A stretch of DNA of 64,000 nt. Source: Metamycoplasma cloacale (GTDB lineage Bacteria; Bacillota_I; Bacilli_A; Mycoplasmatales; Metamycoplasmataceae). A program made the position numbers and the translations under genes. The stretch covers positions 124,001-188,000 of the forward strand of contig NZ_LR215049.1 of NCBI RefSeq assembly GCF_900660735.1, in the 5' to 3' direction. Each line of letters begins with the position of its first letter. The stretch's first letter is position 1. Below, in pieces: positions 31,233 to 44,668 of this stretch. The notes beneath the pieces were generated by a model. The model was not told the origin of the DNA and made no database searches. It worked only from the letters and a program-made list of their open reading frames with translations.

Positions 31233-32219
31233 TTACAATAAAATAGTATTGTTTTTCTTTGCTTTTTTGATCGTTTCTTCATCTCAAATAGATGCCTGAA
31301 CTTCCCCAATATGTTTGCTATGTAGTAAAAACATTGCTAAACGACTTTGCCCTATTCCTCCACCAATTGTCAATGGTAATTTGTCTTCCAAAATATCTTT
31401 ATGATATTTACTTATTAATTTAATTAAATCAATATCCTTATTATATTGTTGAATTAAAGCGTTTTTGTCAACTCTAATTCCCATTGAACTTAATTCTAAA
31501 GCACTGTCATTTGTTTCGTCATAAACAATTAAATCACCATTTAGATTTCAATCATCATAATCCTTTGAGCGATTTGAATGTGGTTTTAAATCGGGCAGAG
31601 GATAACCTATTTTGGTAATAAAAACAGATTTATATTGTTTAACAATTTCATATTCCCTTTGTTCAGGAGTTAAATTTGGAAACATATTATATAAATCTAA
31701 TGAGTCAATAAAATGAATTTTTTTCACTAATTTGTTTGGAATTCTATATTTTCTTTGAATATATAGCGAAGTTTTATATAATGCTTGGTAAATCTTATTG
31801 ACAATCTTTTCTAGAAATACAGTATTTCTTTGACTACTATCAATTTTTAATTCTCAATCTCATTGATCTACATAAATTGAGTGTGTCGCATCTAATGTTT
31901 CTTCTTTACGAATGGCATTCATATCCGTATATATACCATCATATGAACCGATATCATATCTACTCAATGCATTTCTTTTTCATTTGGCTAGCGAATGAAC
32001 AATTTCTAATTCATCATCAATCATTTTATTAAAAAATGAAATAGGTTTTTCACCATTTAATCCATCATTTAAACCGCTTGATTTAGTTACAAATAAAGGT
32101 GCTGATACTCTTACTAAATTTAATTTCTTTGCAAGATTATGTCTAAATTTCTCTTTTATTAAATCAATGGCAATTTGTCTTTCGACAATTGTTAATTTTT
32201 TTGTACTATTTTTTTTCAT
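31233..32219 (-). CDS. asnA: Aspartate-ammonia ligase (asparagine synthetase A)
   Basis: Makes asparagine from aspartate, ammonia and ATP; class II synthetase-like fold, 328 residues, normal length. Family motifs include VSAPLFV near residue 38, GLNDGLNG near 50, WKRNAL and [10 protein letters not shown]-like ([10 protein letters not shown]) near 240, and the ATP-binding [14 protein letters not shown] near 284. ATG 32219 has no Shine-Dalgarno, but an extended -10 lies 7 nt upstream. Ammonia released by the arginine pathway would be a ready substrate (inference). Confidence 0.93.
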
Positions 32220-32226
32220 ATTAAAA

Positions 32227-32235
32227 AATATACCA
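32227..32235 (-). promoter_or_regulatory. Extended -10 of leaderless asnA promoter
   Basis: TGGTATATT on the minus strand; the hexamer TATATT ends 7 nt before the asnA ATG. Confidence 0.6.
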
Positions 32236-32249
32236 AAAACTATAAAAAG

Positions 32250-32272
32250 AAAAAACCAGATTATGGTTTTTT
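32250..32272 (-). terminator. Terminator of pgk
   Basis: On the minus strand AAAACCA pairs with TGGTTTT and is followed by TTTC. It overlaps the upstream part of the asnA promoter region. Confidence 0.7.
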
Positions 32273-32279
32273 GCAAAAA

Positions 32280-33473
32280 TTATTTATTTTGGATTGTATC
32301 AATACCAGGTAAAACGTTTCCTTGAACGAATTCAATTGATGCGCCACCACCTGTTGATATAAAACTAAATTTACTTTGATATCCAAGTTTGTTAATTGCA
32401 CTAACTGAATCCCCGCCACCAACTACTGAATAACAATCATTGTTGTTAGCGATTGCCATAGCAATTTTTTTAGTTCCGATTTCAAAATTACTAAATTCAG
32501 TAACTCCAAGTGGCCCATTTCAGAAAATAGTTTTAGCTTTTGCAATTTCTTTTTCAAATAGTTTAACAGTTTCAGGTCCGATATCCATGCCCATATAATC
32601 ATCGCTAATATCTGAATTATCAACTGTTGTATAAACTGCAGTTTCATTTGAAAATGTTTTTGAAATCCCGTTATCTACCGGCAACACAATTTTGTCTTTG
32701 TATAATTCAAGATATTTTTTAGCCATATCAACATATTCAGGTTCAAATAGAGATTGACCAACTTTTTTACCAAGTGCAACTCTAAAGGTATATGCCATTC
32801 CACCACCGATTAATACCTTATCTGCAGTTTCAAATAATTTTTCTAATACTTTGATTTTATCAGAAACCTTAGCACCACCAATAATTGCTAAATATGGACG
32901 TTTTGGAGCGTTCATTAATTTATCTAAATGTTCAATTTCTTCTTGAATTAAGAAGCCTAATGCGCTTTCTTTGATATTAACAGCAATGCCTGCATTTGAT
33001 GCATGCGCACGATGTGCGGTTGCAAAAGCATCATTGATAAATACGTCACCTAATGAAGCTCAATATTTCGCAAGAGTTTCATTATTTTTAGATTCAGCTT
33101 TATCATTTAGATCTTCAAAACGAGTGTTTTCTAAAAATAATATTTCTCCAGGTTTTAAAGCTTGTGCTTTTGATGTAACTAATTCAGAACGAGTTTCTGG
33201 GATGAAAATAACTTTCTTTTGTAGCAATTCTTCAAATTTTTTAGCAACAGGAGCTAATGTTTTAGTTAATTTATCTTCATTGCTTTTAATTCTACCTAAG
33301 TGAGATAAGATAATTAAACTTGCCCCTTGATCTAATATGTATTTAATTGTAGGCAAAGCAGCTTCAATTCTTTTTACATCGCCCACTTCACCATTTATAA
33401 TTGGAACATTGAAATCTACTCTTAAAATAACACGTTTATTAGTTAAATTTAAGTCTTTAATGGTTTGTTTCAT
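32280..33473 (-). CDS. pgk: Phosphoglycerate kinase
   Basis: Glycolytic ATP-forming enzyme, 397 residues. The N-terminal RVDFNVPI motif lies near residue 18, SHLGR near 60, GGAKVSDKI near 200 and a C-terminal nucleotide-binding GGGDSVSAI-type segment near 370. The open frame extends to 33497, but ATG 33473 follows a good GGAGG site. The lower-glycolysis enzymes pgk and eno are present in the window while pgi is degenerate. Confidence 0.95.
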
Positions 33474-33565
33474 TTTTCCTCCATTTATATAATTCAAATA
33501 AATTATATATTAATTAATTTTAATGTTAAAATATGCGTGTAGAATTTAATAAAGGAGAAATGACT

Positions 33566-33961
33566 ATGGCTCAAAAACAAAAAGATACAAGAACGTTAAA
33601 ATATGACCCTGAAAACGAAAGTTATTCATCGTTAATTAATGGCTTTCAAATTTGAAAAAAAACAGCTAAATTTTATAAAGAATATTCAGAAATGGATTTA
33701 TTAAAATTTTATCAAGAGATCCGTTGAATGAAAAGCGTTGATGAAATGGAAGCATTGGAAATTGAAAAATTCCAAAAAAGACAAAACGAATTAAAAGCAA
33801 AATATTCTCCTTATATTGAATATGAAAAATGATCCGATTCACCTTATGTAGAAAAAACAAAACCATATTCTAAAAAAACAAGAATATTAATAATTGCTGC
33901 AGTTATTGTTTTATTCATTGCGATATTATTGATCATTATTGGTTTAAATAAATGATGATAA
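33566..33961 (+). CDS. Tail-anchored protein upstream of cdaA
   Basis: A 131-residue protein not recognised as a family. The first ~105 residues are hydrophilic and Lys/Glu-rich. A single hydrophobic segment near residues 107-126 is followed by NKWW at the C-terminus (both Trp encoded by UGA), so the body faces the cytoplasm. ATG 33566 is preferred to ATG 33560 because AAAGGAG is then 8 nt away. It precedes the diadenylate cyclase gene by 16 nt and is probably cotranscribed, so a role with CdaA at the membrane is possible but unproven. Confidence 0.72.
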
Positions 33962-33977
33962 AAAGGTAGGAAATTAA

Positions 33978-34559
33978 ATGGACAAAATTATTTTATATGT
34001 AATTTTAGCAATGGTGTCTATATTGTTTTTAGGTGCTATTTCTCATTACATAACCAATTTAATTAAAAGTTGAAAGAAATTAAAATCAAGTAAATCAGCA
34101 TTAGGTGATTCAACCAAAATTAGATTAATTCACCAATTAAAAGAAGCAATTGAATTTTTATCAAAAACAAAAACAGGAGCAATTATTACCATTGAAAATA
34201 ATGATGATCTAGATAGTTATAGAACTGATGGAATCATTATTGATGCAAACGTTTCTAGTTCATTAATTATTTCTATTTTTAATAAACATTCTCCATTACA
34301 CGATGGTGCCATTATTATTAGAAATAATAAAATTCACTATGCTTCAACCTATTACAAAATAACTAAAAAATCAATAGATAACAAATATGGAGCGAGACAT
34401 AGAGCGGCAATGGGAATATCTGAAATATGTGATGCGACAACAATTGTTGTTTCAGAAGAAACAGGTGGTATTACATTAGCGCAAAAAGGAGTATTTACCT
34501 CTATTTTAATGGATCAATTACAAGAAACGTTAGTTAATGTCTTTAAAGATAATGATTAA
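33978..34559 (+). CDS. cdaA: Diadenylate cyclase (c-di-AMP synthase)
   Basis: Condenses two ATP into the second messenger c-di-AMP; 193 residues with DAC domain. One N-terminal membrane helix (residues 5-25) replaces the three of Bacillus CdaA, as in the mycoplasma form CdaM. The catalytic motifs LHDGAIII near residue 112 and ARHRAAMGISE near 138 are intact. In mollicutes c-di-AMP is linked to potassium homeostasis. Ribosome binding site TAGGAAA. Confidence 0.93.
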
Positions 34560-34722
34560 TAAATCGTTATAAATTATGTATTTTAAGTAAATGCAATTAA
34601 ACTAATAATTTTTATTATGAAAAATAAGTATTTTTATTTATTTCTTTATAATATTTATTTATTAATTTGTTGCATTTTTAGTAAAATTATAAATGCTATG
34701 ATATGAGCGCAATTGGACAGGA

Positions 34723-34764
34723 CATAGCTGAAAGACTATGCTTAGGTTGGTTAAACGCGTTTAA
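34723..34764 (+). promoter_or_regulatory. Structured leader of tuf
   Basis: CATAG (34723-34727) pairs with CTATG (34736-34740), and the perfect palindrome TTAAACGCGTTTAA (34751-34764) follows. Both lie between a promoter near 34696 and the AAAGGA ribosome binding site. No known regulatory RNA class fits. Confidence 0.35.
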
Positions 34765-34810
34765 TCATATATATAAATAAAAAAAATATTTTCAAACGAA
34801 AGGAAATAAA

Positions 34811-36004
34811 ATGGCAAAATTAGATTTTGACCGTGCTAAACCACACGTAAATATCGGTACAATCGGTCACGTTGACCACGGTAAAACCACTTTAACAGCT
34901 GCTATTGCTACTGTTTTATCAAAAAAAGGTTTGTCAGAAGCTAAAGACTATGCAGCTATTGACAATGCTCCAGAAGAAAAAGCACGTGGTATTACTATTA
35001 ATACATCACACATCGAATATAACACAGAAAAACGTCACTATGCACACGTAGACTGTCCAGGACACGCTGACTATGTTAAAAACATGATTACAGGTGCTGC
35101 TCAAATGGATGGTGCTATCTTAGTTGTTGCTGCAACTGACGGGGCAATGCCTCAAACAAAAGAACACGTTCTACTTGCAAGACAAGTTGGTGTTCCAAAA
35201 ATCGTTGTATTTTTAAACAAAATTGATATGTTCAAACCAGAAGAAAGAGAAGACATGATTGCTATGTCTGAAATGGACATTAGAGATCTATTGTCAAAAT
35301 ATGGTTTTGATGGTGACAATGCTCCTATCATCGCTGGTTCTGCTTTAAAAGCTCTACAAGGTGATCCAGAATATGAAAAATACATTCTAGATTTAATGAA
35401 TGCAGTTGACTCATACATCGATGAACCTAAACGTGAAACAGACAAACCATTCTTAATGGCTGTTGAAGATGTTTTCACAATTACAGGTCGTGGAACAGTT
35501 GCAACTGGTAGAGTTGAACGTGGTGTTTTAACACTTGGTGAAGAAGTTGAAATTATCGGATTACACGAAACAAAGAAAACCACAGTTACTGGTATTGAAA
35601 TGTTCAGAAAGAACTTAAAAGAAGCACAAGCTGGTGACAATGCTGGTTTATTACTACGTGGAATTGATAGATCAGAAATTGAACGTGGACAAGTTTTAGC
35701 AAAACCTAAATCAATTATTCCACACACAGAATTTGAAGCTGCAGTTTATGTTCTTAAAAAAGAAGAAGGTGGACGTCACACTCCATTCTTTAAAAACTAT
35801 AAACCACAATTCTACTTCAGAACAACAGACGTTACAGGTGGAATCGAATTTGTTGATTCACGTGAAATGGTTATGCCAGGGGACAATGTTAACTTAAGAG
35901 TTAAATTAATTGCTCCTATCGCTGTTGAAGAAGGAACTAAGTTTTCAATCCGTGAAGGTGGAAGAACTGTTGGTGCTGGTTCAGTAACAAAAATTCTTAA
36001 ATAA
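34811..36004 (+). CDS. tuf: Elongation factor Tu
   Basis: GTPase that delivers aminoacyl-tRNA to the ribosome; 397 residues, canonical. [11 protein letters not shown] lies at residues 19-29, the switch region RGITINTSH near 58, DCPGHADY near 82, NKID near 137 and SALKALQGD near 175. Domain II and III motifs ([22 protein letters not shown]) are present. Codon choice is the most biased in the window (many C-ending codons). Shine-Dalgarno AAAGGAAA. Monocistronic. Confidence 0.99.
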   Translation: MAKLDFDRAKPHVNIGTIGHVDHGKTTLTAAIATVLSKKGLSEAKDYAAIDNAPEEKARGITINTSHIEYNTEKRHYAHVDCPGHADYVKNMITGAAQMDGAILVVAATDGAMPQTKEHVLLARQVGVPKIVVFLNKIDMFKPEEREDMIAMSEMDIRDLLSKYGFDGDNAPIIAGSALKALQGDPEYEKYILDLMNAVDSYIDEPKRETDKPFLMAVEDVFTITGRGTVATGRVERGVLTLGEEVEIIGLHETKKTTVTGIEMFRKNLKEAQAGDNAGLLLRGIDRSEIERGQVLAKPKSIIPHTEFEAAVYVLKKEEGGRHTPFFKNYKPQFYFRTTDVTGGIEFVDSREMVMPGDNVNLRVKLIAPIAVEEGTKFSIREGGRTVGAGSVTKILK

Positions 36005-36019
36005 TAATGATTTTTATAA

Positions 36020-36062
36020 AAAAAACAAACCTAAAAAGTTTGTTTTTTTTTTTTTTTTTTTT
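36020..36062 (+). terminator. Terminator of tuf with T20 tract
   Basis: AAAAAACAAAC pairs with GTTTGTTTTTT. The T-run continues for 20 bases (36043-36062), far longer than needed for termination, and ends two bases before the -10 box of the next gene. Confidence 0.85.
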
Positions 36063-36070
36063 GTTATAAT
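36043..36070 (+). promoter_or_regulatory. Promoter with T20 spacer upstream of the coiled-coil gene
   Basis: TATAAT at 36065-36070 lies directly after T20 and GT. The homopolymer occupies the whole -35/-10 spacer, so slippage would change spacer length and promoter strength, as known for poly(A) tracts in mycoplasma vlp promoters. Confidence 0.6.
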
Positions 36071-36118
36071 GAAGACATTTTTCATAAATTAATTAGACGT
36101 ATGTAAAGGATTTATATT

Positions 36119-38260
36119 ATGATTGGAAAGAAAAGTAAAATATTATGACCATTATTATCAATAGTGGCTGGCGCTACAACAGGCGCTGTTATTGGCGTTA
36201 TTTTATCAACAAAAAATTCAAATAACCAAAAAGAAAAGGCAGTTTTAAACTTAAATAAAACTATTGAAGAAGCACGAAAGATATTGCCTTTAATTATTAA
36301 AAATGAAAATAGAATTAAATTAGAAAATAAAATAAAAGAAATTGTCGAAAATCCAAAAAATGATTTTAATAAAATAGATTATTTTGAAACAAAAAATATC
36401 GAATTAAAAAATGTTATTCTTGAAGTTAAACACGCAGAAAAAGAATTGACAATTAATACAATCAATATGGTTAAGGGTAATTCCAAACTAATTGAGAATA
36501 TTCAAAAAATTGAAGATTTAAAGAATAAATATTCATTTTTATGAAATGTAGAAGGATATAATTTGGATTTTTATTTAGATTATATGAAAAAATTTCGTAA
36601 TGTTTTATTTTCAAATGAATTAACAAATATTGACATTGAATTAATGCTAAAAATAACAAATAAATATATTGAAGAACTCGAAAATAATATATCTATTGCT
36701 ACAGAAAAATATATTAATAAGTTAACTATTCAAAAAAAAGAATTAATATGACTAGAATGAAATATTGAAGATAGTAATGACATATTAAGAGTTTCTAAAA
36801 CTATAAAGGATATAATTTCACTTCTTGATGAAAAGAAACCGGATATAAAGTCGCTTGTTTCATTGTCTGATATAGCAGATAGAATATTAAATTCTTGTTT
36901 AAAATATAAATATTTACATTCAAAAATATATTTTTATAAAAAAGAAATATCTAAATTAATTGATGGCGAGATTTATACGCTGTTGAATATTATAAAACGA
37001 AGACAAATTTTGAATATAGAAGAAGAAACCGTATTGTTAGATGTTATTAATCATATTAAATCGTTATTCACAGAATATAGAAAACCAATTTTTTTATTTA
37101 GATTATGACAAAAAACAAAAGAAATTAAAAATATTTTCTCTCATATTGTTGAACAAAACAAAATTAATATGAATTTAATATACATTTTCAAATTAGATTT
37201 AATTTCATTTCAATTGGAATCAGATTATAATCGAATAGATATTAAGACAGATATACAAGAAAAAATATCTAATTTGAAAACAACATGATTTGGTGTTGAA
37301 GGAAATAGTGACATTTTATTAAATAAACTTAAAGAAATTGTTAATTCATTTGATAATTTTATTATTACTTACAATAATTCTTTTGATAAGGAAGACGTTA
37401 ATAAAAAAATAATTGACGAAATAGCTAATATAAGTAATTTATTAAATGATTCACTTGATTTACCATTTTATTATTCGGATTTATTAAAAAACCTTAAAAC
37501 TTCTTTGGAAGAGGCTTTAAACAATGACTTGAAATTTAAGAATGAATCAATAAATTTAATTTTAGATTATAGTGTTTTCTTAAATAGTGAAATAGTTAGA
37601 GAAATGGAACGTGATAAGGAAATTAAATTAATGGAATTAAACAATCTTGTTGTAGAAGGCAAAACTAGATTGAAATTCATCGACAATAGTTTTTATTATG
37701 AAAAACTTAATAAAATAATTAGTAATATAGAGAATTATGGAACTATTAATTTAAAAACCTCAGATATAGATAAATGAATTTCAATTCTTAAAAACTTATT
37801 AGGCAATAACTGAATGTTTTATCCTATAATGGTAAAAAAATTAAATGAAATCATTCAGCAATATGAGCTGAAAACAAAAGTTTTGAAGAATTATTTTATG
37901 GTAGATAAAGTATTTCAATTTTCAGAACAAATAAATATAATAAATAATTTATTAAAGAATGATGTGTCTGATTATGAAGAGTTTGGAAAAGCGAGTGAAA
38001 AAGTTTTTGAAGCATGATCTATTTATCTTGATGAATATAATATGTTTTTAAAAGAAAAAACTAAAGAAATATTAATAAAATTAGGCGAATTGGTTAATAA
38101 AGGTAAAAAAATATTATTTACGCTTTCATCTAATTCATATAAATTAACTTTAATTAAATTAATCGAAAAAGCAGAAGGATATATATCTAAACCGGAATTT
38201 TTAATTTTTGAATATATGGAATTATATAAAGAATTTAGTTCTTTTATAGATAGAATGTAA
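36119..38260 (+). CDS. Large membrane-anchored helical protein
   Basis: A 713-residue protein, not recognised. The N-terminus has a basic start (MIGKKSKILW) and one hydrophobic segment near residues 9-30 containing AGATTGAVIGVILS, typical of a signal anchor without lipobox Cys. The remaining ~680 residues are Lys/Asn/Ile/Glu-rich, predicted helical and repeat-like in spacing (recurring IxNLLN and Trp-containing segments), suggesting a long extracellular helical stalk. AAAGGA precedes the ATG. The promoter contains a T20 tract, so expression may vary between cells. Codons are much more AT-biased than in tuf just upstream. Confidence 0.75.
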
Positions 38261-38329
38261 TTTATTCGTTTTATTTCATAAAAAATTTGAGATTTATGAT
38301 TTTCTTTGATGATAAATTTTTTAATAATA

Positions 38330-38363
38330 AAAAAGCTAACATAAGTTCAAATGTTAGCTTTTT
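38330..38363. terminator. Bidirectional terminator, coiled-coil gene / lysS
   Basis: AAAAAGCTAACAT (38330-38342) pairs perfectly with ATGTTAGCTTTTT (38351-38363). Confidence 0.85.
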
Positions 38364-38370
38364 ATGTTAA

Positions 38371-39834
<1,464 letters not shown>

Positions 39835-40067
39835 ATGTTTTCTCCGTTTAATATATGCTTAATAAATACTATATTTTAACCTAAATATAATCATTTTTTT
39901 AATTTAGTTTTAAAAGAATTTAAAAAAGTTAAAAATTGCTATTTTTATTTACATTTATTGTGATTTAAATTGCAAACATTATTCCTATCTAGATGACAAT
40001 TGAGCGACTCATATCTTACAATTTTAGGATTTTTTGATACAATAAATAATATTGTAAAGGAGATAAT

Positions 40068-41681
40068 ATGTTAGAAGTTTGCGGTTTAAGTAAAATTTTT
40101 TCAGATAAAAAATTATTTACAAATGTAAATTTAAAATTTTTCCCAGGAAATGTATATGGAATCATTGGTGCTAATGGTGTTGGTAAATCTACTTTTTTAA
40201 AAATTCTTGCAGGTGAAATTGAAGCTTCAGAAGGAAGCGTTATTAAAGAAAAAAATGCAAGATTAAGTACATTATCACAAAACCAAGATGAATTTAATGA
40301 TTTTATAGTTACTGATGTTGTTATTATGGGAAATCGTGAATTATATGATTTAAATATTGAAAAAAATAAAATATACGAAGATCCAAATGCAACAATGGAA
40401 GATTACGAAAGAGCAAGTCATTTAGAAGAAAAATTCGGTGAAATGGGTGGATGAAATGCAGAAAACGATGCCCAAACCTTACTTTCAAATTTAGGTGTTG
40501 ATAAAGAAAAGTGATATTTAAAAATGTCAGAGCTTAAGTCTAATGAAAAAATTAAGGTTTTATTAGCGAAGGCATTATTTGGTAACCCAGATATTTTAAT
40601 CATGGACGAACCAACTAACAGACTTGATCTAAAAACCATTAAATGACTTGAAGGTTTTTTAATGGATTATCCACATATTGTTATTGTTGTTTCACATGAT
40701 AGTGACTTTTTAGATGAAATCTGTACACATATCGTTGATGTGGATTATGCAGAAGCTAAGTTATTTGTTGGTAACTATACATTTTGAAAAACATCTTCAC
40801 AATTAATATTAGAGATGCAACAAAAATCTAATTTAAGAAAAGAAGAACAAGCACAAAAATTAAAAGATTTCATTGCCAGATTCTCTGCTAATGCTTCTAA
40901 ATCAAAACAAGCAACAAGTAGAAAGAAATTACTGGAAAAAATTCAAATTGATGAAATTAAACCTTCTTCACGTAAGTATCCATTTATTCGTTTTGAATTA
41001 AATAGACAACCTGGCAAACAGATATTAAGTGTGCAAAATTTAACTTACAAAAACGAGTTAGGTGATACATTATTTGAAAATGTTTCCTTTACATTAAAAC
41101 CTGGAGATAAAATGGTTGTTATTGGTGATGATGATATTGCTAAAACAAGATTTTTAGAAATTATTATGGGTAAAAGACAACCAACTTCAGGAACTGTTGA
41201 ATGAGGAATTACAATCAAACCTAATTATTTCCCATCTAATAATTCAGAATATTTTACAGAAGATCAATCAATCCTTGAATGAATTAGTCAATGACCATTG
41301 AATAATACAACGCAAGAAACAAAAGATAACTCAGATAGCAGAATGCGTGCTTTTTTAGGAAGAATGTTATTCTCAAACGATTCAGTATTTAAGAATGTTA
41401 AAGTAACAAGTGGTGGTGAAAAAGTTAGATTAATGTTCTCTAAATTAATGTTAGAAGAAAGCAACTTCCTAGCATTTGATCAACCATTAGATCACTTGGA
41501 TAGTGAATCAATTGATAGTTTAATTGAGGCATTAGTTCAATATAAGAGTTCATGCATTTTTACAACATACAACCGTGCCATGATTAAAGAATGTGCAAAT
41601 GTTTTACTAGAAATTAAACCACATGAAAGCTATTTATTCTACGGTAATCTAGATGAATACGAAAAAGCAATGGGTTATTAA
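40068..41681 (+). CDS. ABC-F family ATPase with one degenerate ATP site
   Basis: A cytoplasmic ABC-F protein of the YbiT/YkpA type, 537 residues and two ABC domains without membrane segments; relatives act on the ribosome. Domain 1: Walker [10 protein letters not shown] near residue 35 and Walker [13 protein letters not shown] near 180 are intact, but the signature is LKSNEK instead of LSGGE. Domain 2: Walker A is GDDDIAKTR near residue 361 and Walker B ends FDQP instead of DEP, while the signature TSGGEKVR is intact. One composite site (NBD1 Walker A plus NBD2 signature) is thus complete and the other lost. Shine-Dalgarno AAAGGAG. Confidence 0.88.
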
Positions 41682-41697
41682 TTAAACAAGATAATAT

Positions 41698-41732
41698 AAA
41701 AATGTAGAGAAGACAAATCCCTACATTTTTTT
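41698..41732. terminator. Bidirectional terminator, ABC-F gene / eno
   Basis: AAAAATGTAG (41698-41707) pairs with CTACATTTTT (41721-41730). Confidence 0.8.
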
Positions 41733-41743
41733 AATAAAAATTC

Positions 41744-43141
<1,398 letters not shown>

Positions 43142-43255
43142 TTAAATTATAAATTAAATTTAATGATTTCCCCTTGAATATAAATGTTATTGGGGATTTT
43201 ATATTTGATGATATTCTTCTGCTTTTTTGCAAATGTTTATTTTAATATTTTTTAT

Positions 43256-43336
43256 TATTTTTTGATTTAATAAATCAAAAAATCACTAAAAATTTTCAAA
43301 TTTAATATAAAAAAAGTTGAAACTAGTTCAACTTTT
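43256..43336. terminator. Two hairpins between eno and the DUF285 gene
   Basis: A palindromic stem around TTTTTTGATTTA/TAAATCAAAAAA (about 43256-43282) is followed by AAAAGTTGAA/TTCAACTTTT with a 4-nt loop (43312-43336). The second is a typical terminator for the minus-strand operon ending at 43378. The rest of the gap 43115-43377 shows only the eno promoter region. Confidence 0.6.
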
Positions 43337-43377
43337 CATGTTTCTTTGTTTGTTGAGGTTTTATATAAATATAGATT

Positions 43378-44649
43378 TTAATTCTCATCATCATCATCAT
43401 TTTCTATAATTTTAAATTTCAATAGTGGTATTTCATCGATCTCTTTTTGATCATTAAATCATTCCTTACTATGTTTTGTTTCATTATCTTCTTCTTCATT
43501 AGATAATAAAATGCAACCATGGAACATATTTTTTGTTTTATTATAAGGCATTTTAAAATTCATTTCATATTCTAATTCCTTACAATTTCAGAACATATAT
43601 TCCATATTTTCAACATTTGTAGTATCTCAATCTAATGGTTGATTGAAAGCGGAACATTCACAAAACATAAAATTCATATCTTTAACATTTGAAGTATCTC
43701 AATCTAATGGTTGATTAAATGAATGGCAATTTTTAAACATTCCTGCCATATTTTCAACATTTGAAGTATCCCAATTTAATGGTTGATTAAATGAATGACA
43801 ATTTTCAAACATATCAGACATATCTTCAACATTTGAAGTATCTCAATCTAATGGTTGATTAAATGAATAACAATATTCAAACATTTTACTCATATCTTCA
43901 ACATTTGAAGTATCCCAATTTAATGGTTGATTAAATGAATGACAATAATAAAACATTAAACTCATATTTTCAACATTTGAAGTATCCCAATTTAATGGTT
44001 GATTAAATGAATGGCAATATTCAAACATATAAGACATATCTTCAACATTTGTAGTATCTCAATTTAATGGTTGATTAAATGAACGACAACCACTAAACAT
44101 ACTATATGTATCAGTTAAATTTGTAGTATCTCAATCTAATGGTTGATTAAATGAATGACAACCTCTGAACATATAAGACATATTTTCAACATTTGAAGTA
44201 TCCCAATTTAATGGTTGATTAAATGAATGACAATTTTCAAACATATAAGACATATTTTTTACATTTGAAGTATCCCAATTTAAATTTTGATTAAAAAAAT
44301 AACAATTAGAAAACATGTTTTTCATGTTTTTTACCTTTGAAGTATTGAAATTTATAGGTTGATTAAATAAATAGCAATCTGCAAACATATATTCCATATT
44401 TTTTACATTACTGGTATCAAAATTAAGTGGTTTATTTATAAATGATGATTCAAACATTCTCTCCATATTCAAAACATTAGAAGTATTTCAAGTTTCAATT
44501 CCATCAAATTTCTTTCTAAGAGAATTTTGAAATAATGAAGACATATCAAACATCCTTGAAGTATCAATATCTCCTAAATAAATATCTAAGTTATTTACTA
44601 ATTCCTTAAGTTCTTCCTTTGTTAATGGGAAATATTTTTTATTAGTCAT
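43378..44649 (-). CDS. DUF285 (BspA-like) repeat protein
   Basis: A 423-residue protein of the mycoplasma DUF285 family. After a ~60-residue N-terminal part (MTNKKYFPLTKEELKELVNN), about 13 copies of a 25-residue unit follow: MF..C.SFNQPLNWDTSNVENMS. It ends in an acidic tail (ENDDDDEN). DUF285 proteins in mycoplasmas are usually secreted or lipid-anchored; here no signal peptide or lipobox is visible, so a cytoplasmic location is inferred. The start follows GGGGAT. It begins 19 nt after the DUF262-HNH stop and is the last gene of that operon. The 75-bp DNA repeats are prone to recombination. Confidence 0.85.
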
Positions 44650-44668
44650 TTTATCCCCAATCTTTTGA

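Noticed and set aside
43600-44450. CRISPR-like regular repeats
   Set aside because: The ~75-bp periodicity is an uninterrupted coding sequence for DUF285 units, with no spacers and no cas genes.
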